The translations under genes were made by a program, and so were the position numbers. This document shows positions 16,483-24,438 of a stretch of 64,000 bases of DNA, one piece after another. How positions within the stretch are numbered: position 1 is the stretch's first letter; every line of letters begins with the position of its first letter. The notes under the pieces were generated by a model. That model made no database searches. It worked only from the letters and a program-made list of their open reading frames with translations, and was not told where the DNA came from. This stretch comes from Sulfotelmatobacter sp049792875 (GTDB lineage: Bacteria; Acidobacteriota; Terriglobia; Terriglobales; Acidobacteriaceae): contig JBARBI010000267.1 of the NCBI GenBank assembly GCA_049792875.1, forward strand, positions 1-64,000, written 5' to 3'.

Positions 16483-16640
16483 CCGCACTTCGTGGGTAGA
16501 ACCGGATTACCGGAAGCATTCGGCGCAAGACCGGGGATGGCTGATTCGACTTCTTCGCGTCCGAGATTGCACCTTGGTCGCCACGAGGAGGGATGTTGGG
16601 GCATTCCCCACAGTCCGTGCAGGTTGTTCAAGGACCTCAT

Positions 16641-18032
16641 ATGAAGATTCTTCAGCGTCACTGGTTGATCGCAATCCTGACAGTGCTGGCAGTCTCCGTC
16701 TTGGCCGCATTTCAATTGAAGGGGAACGACAATCCGCAATATTTCACAGCGAAGGTCGATCGCGGAGACATTCGGCAGGTGGTCGAGGCCACGGGCACCA
16801 TCAACGCCGTGACTACCGTGTTGGTCGGTTCTCAGGTGTCAGGGACCGTTTCTCGTCTGTACGTGGACTTCAATTCGCGGGTAAAGAGAGGACAAGTGAT
16901 AGCGCAGATCGATTCGGCGCTGTTCGAAGGCTCGGTGCTGCAAGCCCAGGCCGATCTGGCCAACGCACGAGCCAGCGTCGCCAGCGCCAAAGCAAATCTC
17001 AAAAAGACAGTGGCATCACAGATTCAAACCGCGGCCGACTACGAACGCGCCAAGGGCTTGACTGCACAAGGCGTCATGAGCCAGCAGCAACTTGACCTGG
17101 CCAAGGCTAACTATGATTCCGCCGTGGCCGGGGTTGCTGCTGCGGATGCCCAAGTGAAGCAGGCTGAAGCCCAGGTTCAGCAGCGGGAAGCCGCGGTAAC
17201 GGTTGGCCAGACCAACCTGAACTACACCACCATACGCGCTCCCATCGAGGGCACCGTGATTGCTCGCAACGTGGACGTGGGCCAGACCGTTGCAGCCTCG
17301 TTACAAGCGCCCACCCTTTTCACGATCGCTCAAGATCTGACCAAGATGCAGGTCTATGCCAGTACAGATGAATCCGATGTGGGCGCGATCAGACCCAACC
17401 AACTGGTCACCTTCAAGGTCGACGCATATCCCAAGGAGACCTTCAGCGGTCGGGTCTCTCAGGTCCGCATGAATGCCACCACCGTCCAGAACGTCGTCAC
17501 CTACAACACCATCATCGATTTTGAGAACCCCGAGATGAAGTTGTTTCCCGGGATGACGGCCTACATCACGATTCCGGTGACCTCGGCAACGAACGTACTT
17601 CGGGTTCCAAATGGCGCGTTGCGTTACAAACCCGACATGAAGGCCGAGGAAATACGCGCTTTGTACCAGAAATTTGGGCTCGACCGCGAAAGCGAGCCCC
17701 AGCCCGCCGCCATTCAGACGGCCGGCTATAACCCGGAATCCGGCGGCGAAGCGGCGAAGAAGGACAGCCGTCGCACTGTCGCGGTAGACGGCGACACGAG
17801 CGGACTCGGGCCAACCGTTGCTCCCCGCAGGGATGTGGCTGTCTTGTGGAAGCTGCGTCCGGACAAAACTCTAGAACCAGTAAGAATTCGATCCGGCATA
17901 ACGGACCGCACGGTGACGGAAGTGGCCGAGCTTTTCAACGGATCACTGAAGAATGACGACGAGTTAGTTACTGGCGCGGTTCTCGCGGGCCCAAAACTGG
18001 GGCCGGGCACGACGGCCGCCAATAGGCATTAG
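16641..18032 (+). CDS. MacA/HlyD-type membrane fusion protein
   Basis: This 463-residue periplasmic adaptor of an RND/ABC efflux pump has an N-terminal membrane anchor (about 9-25). The barrel-sandwich hybrid has its halves at VDRGDIRQVVEATGTI and YTTIRAPIEGTVIARNVDVGQTV, with a long Ala/Gln-rich helical hairpin between them (about 105-185). The beta-barrel and membrane-proximal domains follow (VYASTDESDVGAI). Compared with MacA (about 370 residues) it carries an extra segment of about 70-80 residues near 335-410. The ATG at 16641 has an aagga site. It is the first gene of a three-gene set with an ATPase and permease. Confidence 0.9.
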   Translation: MKILQRHWLIAILTVLAVSVLAAFQLKGNDNPQYFTAKVDRGDIRQVVEATGTINAVTTVLVGSQVSGTVSRLYVDFNSRVKRGQVIAQIDSALFEGSVLQAQADLANARASVASAKANLKKTVASQIQTAADYERAKGLTAQGVMSQQQLDLAKANYDSAVAGVAAADAQVKQAEAQVQQREAAVTVGQTNLNYTTIRAPIEGTVIARNVDVGQTVAASLQAPTLFTIAQDLTKMQVYASTDESDVGAIRPNQLVTFKVDAYPKETFSGRVSQVRMNATTVQNVVTYNTIIDFENPEMKLFPGMTAYITIPVTSATNVLRVPNGALRYKPDMKAEEIRALYQKFGLDRESEPQPAAIQTAGYNPESGGEAAKKDSRRTVAVDGDTSGLGPTVAPRRDVAVLWKLRPDKTLEPVRIRSGITDRTVTEVAELFNGSLKNDDELVTGAVLAGPKLGPGTTAANRH

Positions 18033-18104
18033 GGACTAGATCGCGAGGACGCGGGGAGACGGAAGACGACAGTCCCGCCCCTGCGTTCTTCTGCAAAGGA
18101 ACTC

Positions 18105-18890
18105 ATGGTCACAATGAGCCAACCCGAGGTCAACATCGCTCCCTCGCTGGCAGGGGAAGTGAGGATCCGCGTGAACGATGCTCACAAGTACTACGACCTG
18201 GGCGAGACCCGCGTGCATGCGTTGCGCGGTATCACGATGGAGATTGCCAGTGGCGAGTTCGTGGCGATCATGGGAGCTAGTGGAAGTGGTAAATCCACGT
18301 TCATGAATATTCTGGGCTGCCTCGACAAGCCTAGTTCTGGAAGCTATTTCCTCGACGGCATCGATGTTTCAGGCCTGAGCAAGGACGAATTGGCGGCGAT
18401 CCGGAATCGCAAGATAGGCTTTGTCTTTCAAGGATTCAACCTGCTCTCCCGGACCACAGCGCTCGAGAACGTGGAGCTGCCGACCCTCTATGCACAGGTT
18501 AGCAAGGAAGAGGGTGAGAAGCGGGCCTACGAGGCGCTTGAACTTGTCGGACTCGGAGAGCGTTCGACACATTTCCCTTCTCAGCTATCTGGCGGACAAC
18601 AACAGCGAGTCGCGATTGCGCGTGCACTGGTGAACCGGCCTTCGATTCTGCTGGCGGACGAGCCCACGGGCAATCTGGATAGCCGCACCTCGATAGAAAT
18701 CATGGAGATTCTTGAGCGGTTGAACAACCGCGGGCTGACTGTGGTTTTGGTTACACACGAGCACGATATTTCGCAGTTTGCCAGGCGCACGATCCAGTTT
18801 CGCGATGGCAGGGTCCGCCGTGATGAGCTGGTAGTGAATCGCCAAACCGCTTCGCAGGTGCTCAAGGAACTCCCCGTAGAGGAGGAGTAG
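18105..18890 (+). CDS. MacB-type ABC transporter, ATP-binding protein
   Basis: This 261-residue ATPase of the LolD/MacB class has Walker A GASGSGKST, Q-loop GFVFQGFNLL, signature LSGGQQQRVAIARAL, Walker B ILLADEPTG and the switch His in LVTHEHD. It powers the adjacent permease, driving mechanotransmission across the periplasm rather than classic membrane transport. In E. coli MacB the ATPase and permease are fused; here they are separate genes 30 bp apart. An ATG three codons downstream is an alternative start. Confidence 0.93.
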   Translation: MVTMSQPEVNIAPSLAGEVRIRVNDAHKYYDLGETRVHALRGITMEIASGEFVAIMGASGSGKSTFMNILGCLDKPSSGSYFLDGIDVSGLSKDELAAIRNRKIGFVFQGFNLLSRTTALENVELPTLYAQVSKEEGEKRAYEALELVGLGERSTHFPSQLSGGQQQRVAIARALVNRPSILLADEPTGNLDSRTSIEIMEILERLNNRGLTVVLVTHEHDISQFARRTIQFRDGRVRRDELVVNRQTASQVLKELPVEEE

Positions 18891-18920
18891 ATCCGAGGCG
18901 TCTTTCAAGAGGAGCTAAGT

Positions 18921-20141
18921 ATGGACTTAGTCGCCGTAGCACGGATCGCGGTGCGAGCTTTGGCGCGCAACAAGATGCGCTCCAGTCTCACCATGCTGGG
19001 TATCATCATCGGTGTGGGTGCTGTCATCGCGATGGTAGGGGTCGGGCAAGGGGCACAGCAGCAGGTACAGCAGCAGATTGCTGCAATGGGCTCGAACATC
19101 CTGTTCGTGGGCTCGGGCACGGTTACTCGGGGCGGAACTCACATGGGCTGGGGCGCCACCAAGACCCTGGTATACGCGGACATGCTCGCCATTTTGAGAG
19201 AGTGTCCGGCGGTCAAAGCCGCCGCTCCTGGTAGCAATACCAGTTCGCAGGTTGTGTTTGGTAACGACAACTGGGCTACTCGAATCAACGGCACCGAGCC
19301 CCAGTACTTCGAAATCAGGAACTGGCCATTCCAAGAGGGGGCTGGTTTCACGTCCGATGATGTGGAGACGGCGGCGAACGTCGCGGTCGTCGGGGAGAGC
19401 GTGCGTAAGAACCTGTTTGGAGCGACCGATCCCCTCGGACAAACCATTCGGATCAAGAGTCTTCCATTCAAGGTCGTGGGCGTGCTCGCGCAAAAGGGGA
19501 CATCGGCCGCCATGGGCGATGATCAGGATGACATCGTTCTTGTTCCCATTACGACCCTGCAGAAAAAGATAACTGGGCAGGATTGGCTGCGTTGGATCAT
19601 GGTCTCAGCCACTTCGCGTCAGGCAAGCTACGCGGCGCAGGAGCAAATCGCCTCCTTGCTACGAGATCGCCACCGCATTCGTGCCGGGCAGGACGACGAC
19701 TTCATGGTACGGAACCTGGCCGATATGGCCGACCTCGCCGATCAGGCGGGGAGTATCATGACTATGCTCTTGGCTTCGATCGCCAGCGTTTCATTGATCG
19801 TAGGTGGCATCGGCATCATGAACATTATGCTGGTGTCCGTCACCGAGCGCACTCGCGAGATTGGTATTCGCATGGCGATCGGCGCCACTGAGCGCAATGT
19901 GCAGAGCCAGTTTCTGACCGAGGCGGTAGTGCTCAGTCTGATTGGCGGCGCGATTGGAATCTTCTTTGGGATGGGCGCATCCTACCTCATCACTAAAACG
20001 CTGGGCTGGGTGGTGCTGGTTTCTCCCCTCGCGATCGTGACAGCCGTTGTGTTCTCGATGGCGGTGGGGATTTTCTTCGGCTTCTACCCCGCGCGGAAAG
20101 CGGCGCGACTGAACCCCATCGAAGCCTTGCGCTACGAGTAG
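18921..20141 (+). CDS. MacB/FtsX-type ABC permease
   Basis: This 406-residue inner-membrane permease has the class VII ABC layout: one N-terminal helix (SSLTMLGIIIGVGAVIAMVGVGQG), a large periplasmic MacB-core domain (about 45-275), and three C-terminal helices of the FtsX domain, with SLIVGGIGIMNIMLVSVTERTREIGIRMAIGA and the closing ARKAARLNPIEALRYE. It completes the tripartite pump with the upstream fusion protein and ATPase. An outer-membrane channel is not encoded nearby. A good site (gaggagct) precedes the ATG. The substrate is unknown; family members export macrolides, peptides or lipoproteins. Confidence 0.93.
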   Translation: MDLVAVARIAVRALARNKMRSSLTMLGIIIGVGAVIAMVGVGQGAQQQVQQQIAAMGSNILFVGSGTVTRGGTHMGWGATKTLVYADMLAILRECPAVKAAAPGSNTSSQVVFGNDNWATRINGTEPQYFEIRNWPFQEGAGFTSDDVETAANVAVVGESVRKNLFGATDPLGQTIRIKSLPFKVVGVLAQKGTSAAMGDDQDDIVLVPITTLQKKITGQDWLRWIMVSATSRQASYAAQEQIASLLRDRHRIRAGQDDDFMVRNLADMADLADQAGSIMTMLLASIASVSLIVGGIGIMNIMLVSVTERTREIGIRMAIGATERNVQSQFLTEAVVLSLIGGAIGIFFGMGASYLITKTLGWVVLVSPLAIVTAVVFSMAVGIFFGFYPARKAARLNPIEALRYE

Positions 20142-20185
20142 GTGTTCATTCCTGAAAGCGGGTGCAGGGAATCGAGCAGGAGGGC

Positions 20186-20566
20186 ATGGTGAAGCGGAAG
20201 CACTTCGTCCAACTTGTCGGGGAAGTGTTGGACTCGCTTCCAACGCAATTCCGAGAACGGATCCACAACCTTGCGATAGTTGTTGAGGACCGGCCAGGGT
20301 TGCGCGAGAGACCACGTGCACTTGGGAAGAAGATCGGTCCCCGCAAGGCACGCAGTCTCGTTCTGGGAGTCTTCCAAGGTGTACCTGCCACCCAGAAAAG
20401 TGTGTTCGATCTTTGCGTAGGACCGAACCGCATCGTCCTCTACCAGAAAAATATCGAGGCGGTCTGCTCGAACGAAGCTGACGTTCGTAATGAGGTTCGG
20501 CAGACCGTGCTCCACGAACTGGGACATTACTTCGGGATGAACGAAGCCCAACTTAGAGACGTTTAG
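20186..20566 (+). CDS. Zincin-like metallopeptidase family protein
   Basis: This small protein of about 126 residues ends in the zinc-protease signature VLHELGHYFGM (HExxH with a further Glu-containing tail), preceded by VLYQKNIE and the N-terminal pattern VGEVLDSLPTQF. It matches the possible-zinc-metallopeptidase family PF06262, for which function is unknown. It follows the permease by 44 bp in the same direction. The start is uncertain: the ATG at 20186 has its aggagg only two bases away, the GTG at 20189 is better spaced, and a GTG at 20162 is possible. It may process an envelope protein or simply be a passenger. Confidence 0.75.
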   Translation: MVKRKHFVQLVGEVLDSLPTQFRERIHNLAIVVEDRPGLRERPRALGKKIGPRKARSLVLGVFQGVPATQKSVFDLCVGPNRIVLYQKNIEAVCSNEADVRNEVRQTVLHELGHYFGMNEAQLRDV

Positions 20567-20698
20567 CTCCGTCAGAGAGCTCTCAGTGATTGCGATGAGT
20601 TTCCCGGACGCTGCTGAACTACCGCAATAGAACCGGACGATAACCAGACAAACGGAGCGCCCCGGGGATGCGTGGGAACGATAACTCCTACTCGTGCG

Positions 20699-20929
20699 TC
20701 ACCATTTTTCTTCTCCGATCAAGCGGAGGATTCCCAGGAAATGGGCGGCCGCGTCCATTTGGCGTCGCTCACCCGTTTCTGGCGCTCGGGCGTACCACAA
20801 CTCCCGAGCTCGACGCTGGATCGCCATCTGAGCTCGGACGACACGTGGCTTGACTTTCTTGCGGTCTGACTCCAAAACGGCTTCTCTGTAAAGCGTCAGC
20901 CAGTTCTGATTTCCGTCCGAATTCGCCAT
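20699..20929 (-). CDS. Small conserved-looking hypothetical protein
   Basis: This 76-residue protein is hydrophilic and mostly helical: MANSDGNQNWLTLYREAVLE, then a basic helix and a region ending in AAAHFLGILRLIGEEKW. An aaggaag site lies nine bases before the ATG. It is the only gene on the minus side of control region 2 and is preceded by the best -24/-12 match in that region, which argues that it is real and part of the regulon. No function is assigned. Confidence 0.65.
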   Translation of the reverse strand: MANSDGNQNWLTLYREAVLESDRKKVKPRVVRAQMAIQRRARELWYARAPETGERRQMDAAAHFLGILRLIGEEKW

Positions 20930-21151
20930 TGCTGTTCTTCCTTATGCGTGAGGTGGTCACTCTGTAGGGAGTTGGTGTGTTATCAACCAAATTACTTGTG
21001 GGTGCAGAGTTGCCTTTTCTGGAGTGCTTCCTTTGGCACGAGAAGAGCAAAATGAAGCTCTAACGTTGACTTGGGCCCTTCTTGGTTGCCGGTGAGTTCC
21101 TGTCCTGGCAGCGTTCTCAAAATTCCGAACACAAGAAGAACTTTGGCTTAG

Positions 21152-21167
21152 GGCACGGCGTGTGCCA
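21152..21167 (-). promoter_or_regulatory. Candidate sigma-54 promoter for the 76-residue gene
   Basis: The minus-strand sequence tggcacacgccgtgcc has a perfect -24 box and a -12 GC at correct spacing. It is about 220 bp upstream of the ATG at 20929. The equivalent site in control region 1 faces rubrerythrin. Confidence 0.55.
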
Positions 21168-21251
21168 GTCGTGGACTGGCTTCAAGTTGCACAAAACAAA
21201 TATCAAGGACACCCACCGGTCCGACCTGCGGACCCTCACGCGTCAAAGGAA

Positions 21252-21281
21252 TCGGACCGTGAATGTCCGAAGTATCGGACA
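21252..21281. promoter_or_regulatory. Candidate enhancer for the NtrC-type activator, copy 2
   Basis: Contains tcggac (21252), then the perfect palindrome tgtccga-N4-tcggaca (21264-21281). It lies about 170-190 bp upstream of the plus-strand -24/-12 element. Together with copy 1 it defines a candidate recognition sequence. Confidence 0.65.
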
Positions 21282-21443
21282 ACGCGCCCCGCAGGTCCCC
21301 TTCGATGTCTAACTGAACGAGCATGGGAGACCGATTCCAAAACGGGTCAGTCGCCTTTGTTGTCCATCGCTTGGCACGTCCCTTTGTCGTTTGAAAACGC
21401 CGGCGAGTAAAGATTCGTAACCGTTCTATTCTTCGCGCGCGCC

Positions 21444-21459
21444 CGGCACTCAACATGCA
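21444..21459 (+). promoter_or_regulatory. Candidate sigma-54 promoter for the stress operon
   Basis: The sequence cggcactcaacatgca agrees with TGGCAC-N5-TTGCA except at two positions and is nearly identical to the element at 16467-16482. It lies 87 bp before the pseudo-receiver ATG. Confidence 0.62.
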
Positions 21460-21545
21460 CGGAACGCGTTGTCACTTGAGCGGTTGTTCCGGGAACCGGC
21501 GGATCCGGTTGTCCCAGGCGACTGCCAGCGAGGGAGAGCGGGGTC

Positions 21546-21941
21546 ATGAAAACGCAACGCGCCAAGATTCTAGTAGCGGATTGCCATGAAGATGCCCTCA
21601 TTGTGCTTGAGCGGCTGCTGGAGGATGCAGGATTTGACACAACCACGGCGTGGACGGCGAAAGACGCACTAAAGCTCGTCGATTCGAATGCCTTCGATCT
21701 CGTGCTGGTGAACGAGTACCTGCCCGACGCGGAATGCGAGGATGTGCTGAAAGCGCTGCACAAACGAAGTGTATCGGTGCCGTGTATTGTCATGCAGCCG
21801 AGCGCACCGGAGATTACGGACTTTACGCAGCTGGAAGCCTTGGGAGCGCGCGATGTCGTCTGCAAGTACGCGCACCGGCATCTCGTCGAGGCAGTGAGTG
21901 AGTGTCTGATTTGCGACCACAGGCCCCTGCCCGTCAGTTAA
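21546..21941 (+). CDS. Stand-alone pseudo-receiver domain protein
   Basis: This 131-residue protein consists of one CheY-like fold (KILVADCHEDALIVLERLLEDAG at the start) with no output domain. The position of the phosphorylated Asp is Asn 56 (DLVLVNEYLPD), and the usual Thr/Ser switch position is Gln 84 (IVMQPSAPE), while the Lys is kept (107). It therefore probably cannot be phosphorylated and may act as a constitutive or protein-binding regulator. It is the first gene of the long plus-strand operon downstream of control region 2, so it may tune the unit's own kinase/activator pair (inference). Confidence 0.82.
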   Translation: MKTQRAKILVADCHEDALIVLERLLEDAGFDTTTAWTAKDALKLVDSNAFDLVLVNEYLPDAECEDVLKALHKRSVSVPCIVMQPSAPEITDFTQLEALGARDVVCKYAHRHLVEAVSECLICDHRPLPVS

Positions 21942-21993
21942 TCGGGAAGGCAGGACCCAGGACCTAAACGCGATCGAACTGGAGGTTCTTACC

Positions 21994-22149
21994 ATGACCA
22001 CCGATCACATATTTGCTTGCGGCGTTGTCTGGCTGAAGACATCCGATCCGGAAGCAGGTTGGGACCTGGTCGAAGGTCTCGAATCCAAGGACCCACAGCT
22101 CCGCTTGCTCGCACAGTCGCTCCTGGCCTCAGCCGAAACCATAGGGTGA
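21994..22149 (+). CDS. 51-residue small protein
   Basis: A short frame with a strong ggagg site seven bases before its ATG encodes 51 residues, with a helical acidic part (WDLVEGLESKDPQLRLLAQSL). It resembles a short helical repeat and has no signal peptide. Its TGA overlaps a GTG start of the next frame (GTGA), so the two are probably translationally coupled. The function is unknown; the clean ribosome site and operon position are the main support. Confidence 0.55.
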   Translation: MTTDHIFACGVVWLKTSDPEAGWDLVEGLESKDPQLRLLAQSLLASAETIG

Positions 22150-22502
22150 GTTGGGAGAGCCATGGGTATTACTTGGGCAATCTCCGGCACGACGTCAACA
22201 ATATGGGCCGAATGCTGAGTGAACTGGAGCAAGCGATGCCAGAAGCGAGCGAAGCATAGCAGCTGGCCATGGAGAGGGCTCGGCCCCACTTAAAGGCCTT
22301 GGCGAGTGAAACCGGTGACGCTCTCGACTCGCTGCGGGGTGGAAAGGAGAACCTGTGGCAGGCTCCGTACGAAGAAACCATTGCCGACCTGGCCAAGCAA
22401 GCCGACATTCTCTATCAGACAGTTCACACGATTGTGAACTACGACAATGCAGATGACCGCCTCGAAAAGCTGGAGAGTTCGCACAGCGGATCGGGCAGTT
22501 AA
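22146..22502 (+). pseudogene. Small helical protein interrupted by an in-frame TAG
   Basis: Reading from the GTG at 22146, which overlaps the previous stop, the frame encodes a helical protein (WESHGYYLGNLRHDVNNMGRM...) that meets a TAG at 22257-22259. It then continues without a frame change for 80 more codons to 22502 (QLAMERARPHLKALASETG...). Both halves look like one continuous domain of about 118 residues. Either the gene is inactivated, the TAG is a sequencing error, or the downstream part is restarted at the ATG at 22269. The domain is acidic and alpha-helical with no signal peptide. Function unknown. Confidence 0.6.
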
Positions 22503-22644
22503 ATGCGCAAGATTGCAGAAACAACAGGGGAGCGAGGGCCGCTGGTGTTACGGGCAGATTGGCAGCAACGGCTCGCCTTCCCGACAACCGATCCTAGAAA
22601 GTGAAATATGGCAGCCTGAAATCCATGTGAACCTGGAGGATGCT

Positions 22645-23223
22645 ATGAAAACCGCGGTGATCCTGGCAGTCCTGTTCATGAGTGTGGCGGCCTACGCAGG
22701 AAATGGGAGCACGCAGGATCCAAACGACGATAGCGTGCATTCAACTCGCAGCACGGGCTTGAGCCAGGGGGGGGTTGATCGAATTGTCAAAGAGGCGCGC
22801 CACCAACTGGTGATGCTTCCGTTTTATGGTGTGTTCGACAACCTGCTGTACAAAGTGTCGACCGATGGCACTGTGACATTACTCGGAGAAGTGAGCCGAC
22901 CGACGCTTAAGTCAGACGCCGAAAGGGCAGTGATGGAAATTGAAGGTGTCGAGCGGGTAGATAACCAGATCAAAGTGCTGCCCGTATCACCCAACGATGA
23001 CCGCATTCGGCTGGCGACGTATCGCAAGATCTATGGAAACAGTGTCCTTTCGCAATATCAGTTACGTGCGGTTCCGCCGATTCACATCATTGTCGAGAAT
23101 GGGCACGTGACCCTGGAAGGCGCGGTGGCGCGTCAGATGGAGAAACAGATCGCTGAAATGCAAGCCAATAGCGTTTCAGGGGTGTTCTCGGTTGCGAACA
23201 ATCTGCGAGTGGAGAACGATTAG
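22645..23223 (+). CDS. Secreted protein with two BON domains
   Basis: This 192-residue protein has a Sec signal (MKTAVILAVLFMSVAAYAG) and two BON-type domains (about 60-115 with VTLLGEVSRPTLKSDAERAVMEIEGVERVDNQI, and about 140-190 with HVTLEGAVARQMEKQIAEM). BON domains bind phospholipid or peptidoglycan and occur in osmotic-stress proteins such as OsmY. The ATG at 22645 follows a ggagga site. It lies mid-operon, just before the universal stress protein gene, consistent with a periplasmic stress role. Confidence 0.85.
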   Translation: MKTAVILAVLFMSVAAYAGNGSTQDPNDDSVHSTRSTGLSQGGVDRIVKEARHQLVMLPFYGVFDNLLYKVSTDGTVTLLGEVSRPTLKSDAERAVMEIEGVERVDNQIKVLPVSPNDDRIRLATYRKIYGNSVLSQYQLRAVPPIHIIVENGHVTLEGAVARQMEKQIAEMQANSVSGVFSVANNLRVEND

Positions 23224-23289
23224 CACGGTTGATCCCAACCGGAGGAAGTCGGGTTCCCGGTGGCTGCAGAAACAGGGAGGAGGCAAGAC

Positions 23290-24192
23290 ATGAAGGCACT
23301 GGAGTTGAAGTCCCAAATTGCAATCAAGAACATTCTGTTCGCAACTGATTTTGACGTGTCGGCCAGTCGGGCTTTGCCGTTTGCTGTTGCCTTGGCGGAC
23401 CGGTACGAGGCAACGCTCTTTGCCGCCCACGTCATACCACCGGAAGCTTATGCGTTTGCTTCTCCCCAATCTGTAGACCGGATCCTGAAAGAGGCCGGCG
23501 ACTTCGCGGGGTACACACTGGATCAGATCGTAGGCCCCCTTCGATATCGGGGCATGCGCTGCGAAGCGCTGTTGGGAGAGGGGAGCGTAGCGGACGTAAT
23601 CAAGAACTGGGTGCAGGCGTATTCTGCCGACCTGGTCGTCGTGGGCACAAGCAGCCGCGCGGGATTGGGAAAGGTGCTCGTCGGTTCGGTAGCAGAGGAG
23701 GTAATTAGAGAGGCACCATGCCCGGTGCTCACGGTTGGGCCGCATGCCATGACACTGGCATCCGCCGGAATTCACTGCATCGTTTGCGCCAGTGATTTCT
23801 CCCCCGCGTCGTTGCGAGCAGCAGAATTCGCTGTGTCACTGGCACACCAATATGAAGCGCATCTCACGCTGCTCCACGTAGTGGAAGGAAGTCTCCAGGA
23901 CTCCCCGCATCTTGCGATACAACTGACCGAGAAGCGCTTACGTGAGTTGATCCTTCCGGAATCCGACCTGCTCTACGAACCGGAGGTGGTGGTGGAAACC
24001 GGGCCCGTCGGAGAACGCATCTTGAACCTGGCGGCGGATCTGTCAGCCGACATCATCGTAATGGGTGTGCGGGGAACAGGAGCCTTCGCGCAGACAGCCA
24101 GTCGTTTTGGCTCGATCGCACACAAGGTTGTATCACTTGCCCCGTGTCCGGTGGTGACCGTCAGTGACCTACAAAAAACTGGGAAAGACTAG
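23290..24192 (+). CDS. Tandem universal stress protein (UspA fold)
   Basis: This 300-residue cytoplasmic protein has two UspA domains (about 12-150 and 158-298). Each ends in the nucleotide-binding loop pattern (VVGTSSRAGLGKVLVGS and VMGVRGTGAFAQTASRFGS) followed by APCPV. Tandem Usp proteins help cells survive starvation, oxidants and membrane stress. The ATG at 23290 follows aggagg; the longer frame from 23260 is not needed. It belongs to the plus-strand operon. Confidence 0.9.
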   Translation: MKALELKSQIAIKNILFATDFDVSASRALPFAVALADRYEATLFAAHVIPPEAYAFASPQSVDRILKEAGDFAGYTLDQIVGPLRYRGMRCEALLGEGSVADVIKNWVQAYSADLVVVGTSSRAGLGKVLVGSVAEEVIREAPCPVLTVGPHAMTLASAGIHCIVCASDFSPASLRAAEFAVSLAHQYEAHLTLLHVVEGSLQDSPHLAIQLTEKRLRELILPESDLLYEPEVVVETGPVGERILNLAADLSADIIVMGVRGTGAFAQTASRFGSIAHKVVSLAPCPVVTVSDLQKTGKD

Positions 24193-24209
24193 CTGGAGGA
24201 GGTGTCCTT

Positions 24210-24404
24210 ATGGATTCGGCGACGATTTTAGTATTGCTCCTGTGCGCCGGCGTTGTGGCTCTCCTTGCATGGTTTGAAGTCAACTCTCGCCGAAACGCAA
24301 CCGGCAAGACCCCAGAGTCAATTCTCGCCCAATCGGGCGTGACCCTACCGAAGAAAGGACTGACTTCAGCTGAACCTAAACGGGAGAACAGGAAGGCTGC
24401 CTAG
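24210..24404 (+). CDS. Small single-helix membrane protein
   Basis: This 64-residue protein has one N-terminal membrane helix (about 5-22, ILVLLLCAGVVALLAW) and a basic cytoplasmic tail. A strong ggaggaggt site precedes the ATG, and it begins 18 bp after the Usp gene, so it is likely real. Function unknown; it could be a small regulator of a neighbouring membrane protein. Confidence 0.65.
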   Translation: MDSATILVLLLCAGVVALLAWFEVNSRRNATGKTPESILAQSGVTLPKKGLTSAEPKRENRKAA

Positions 24405-24438
24405 CAATCAAAAAAACGGGAAAAGCAAGGAGTGCATT

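Larger units (their letters stand above)
16102..16640. other. Divergent control region 1 (rubrerythrin / MacAB)
   Basis: This 539-bp spacer contains no gene but aligns with 21140-21475. Shared blocks occur in the same order and almost the same spacing: minus-strand promoter, aagttgc, caaaggaatcggac, palindrome, gagtaaaga, plus-strand promoter. Offsets between the copies stay within 4977-4993 bp. It is a duplicated, diverged divergent regulatory region. Confidence 0.7.
20930..21545. other. Divergent control region 2 (small gene / pseudo-receiver operon)
   Basis: This 616-bp spacer has no credible gene. The part at about 21140-21475 is a diverged copy of control region 1, with promoters at both edges and the palindrome cluster between. 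Confidence 0.7.

Noticed and set aside
21177..21190. tggcttcaagttgc in control region 2 as a further sigma-54 promoter
   Set aside because: The spacing between GG and GC is one base too short for sigma-54.
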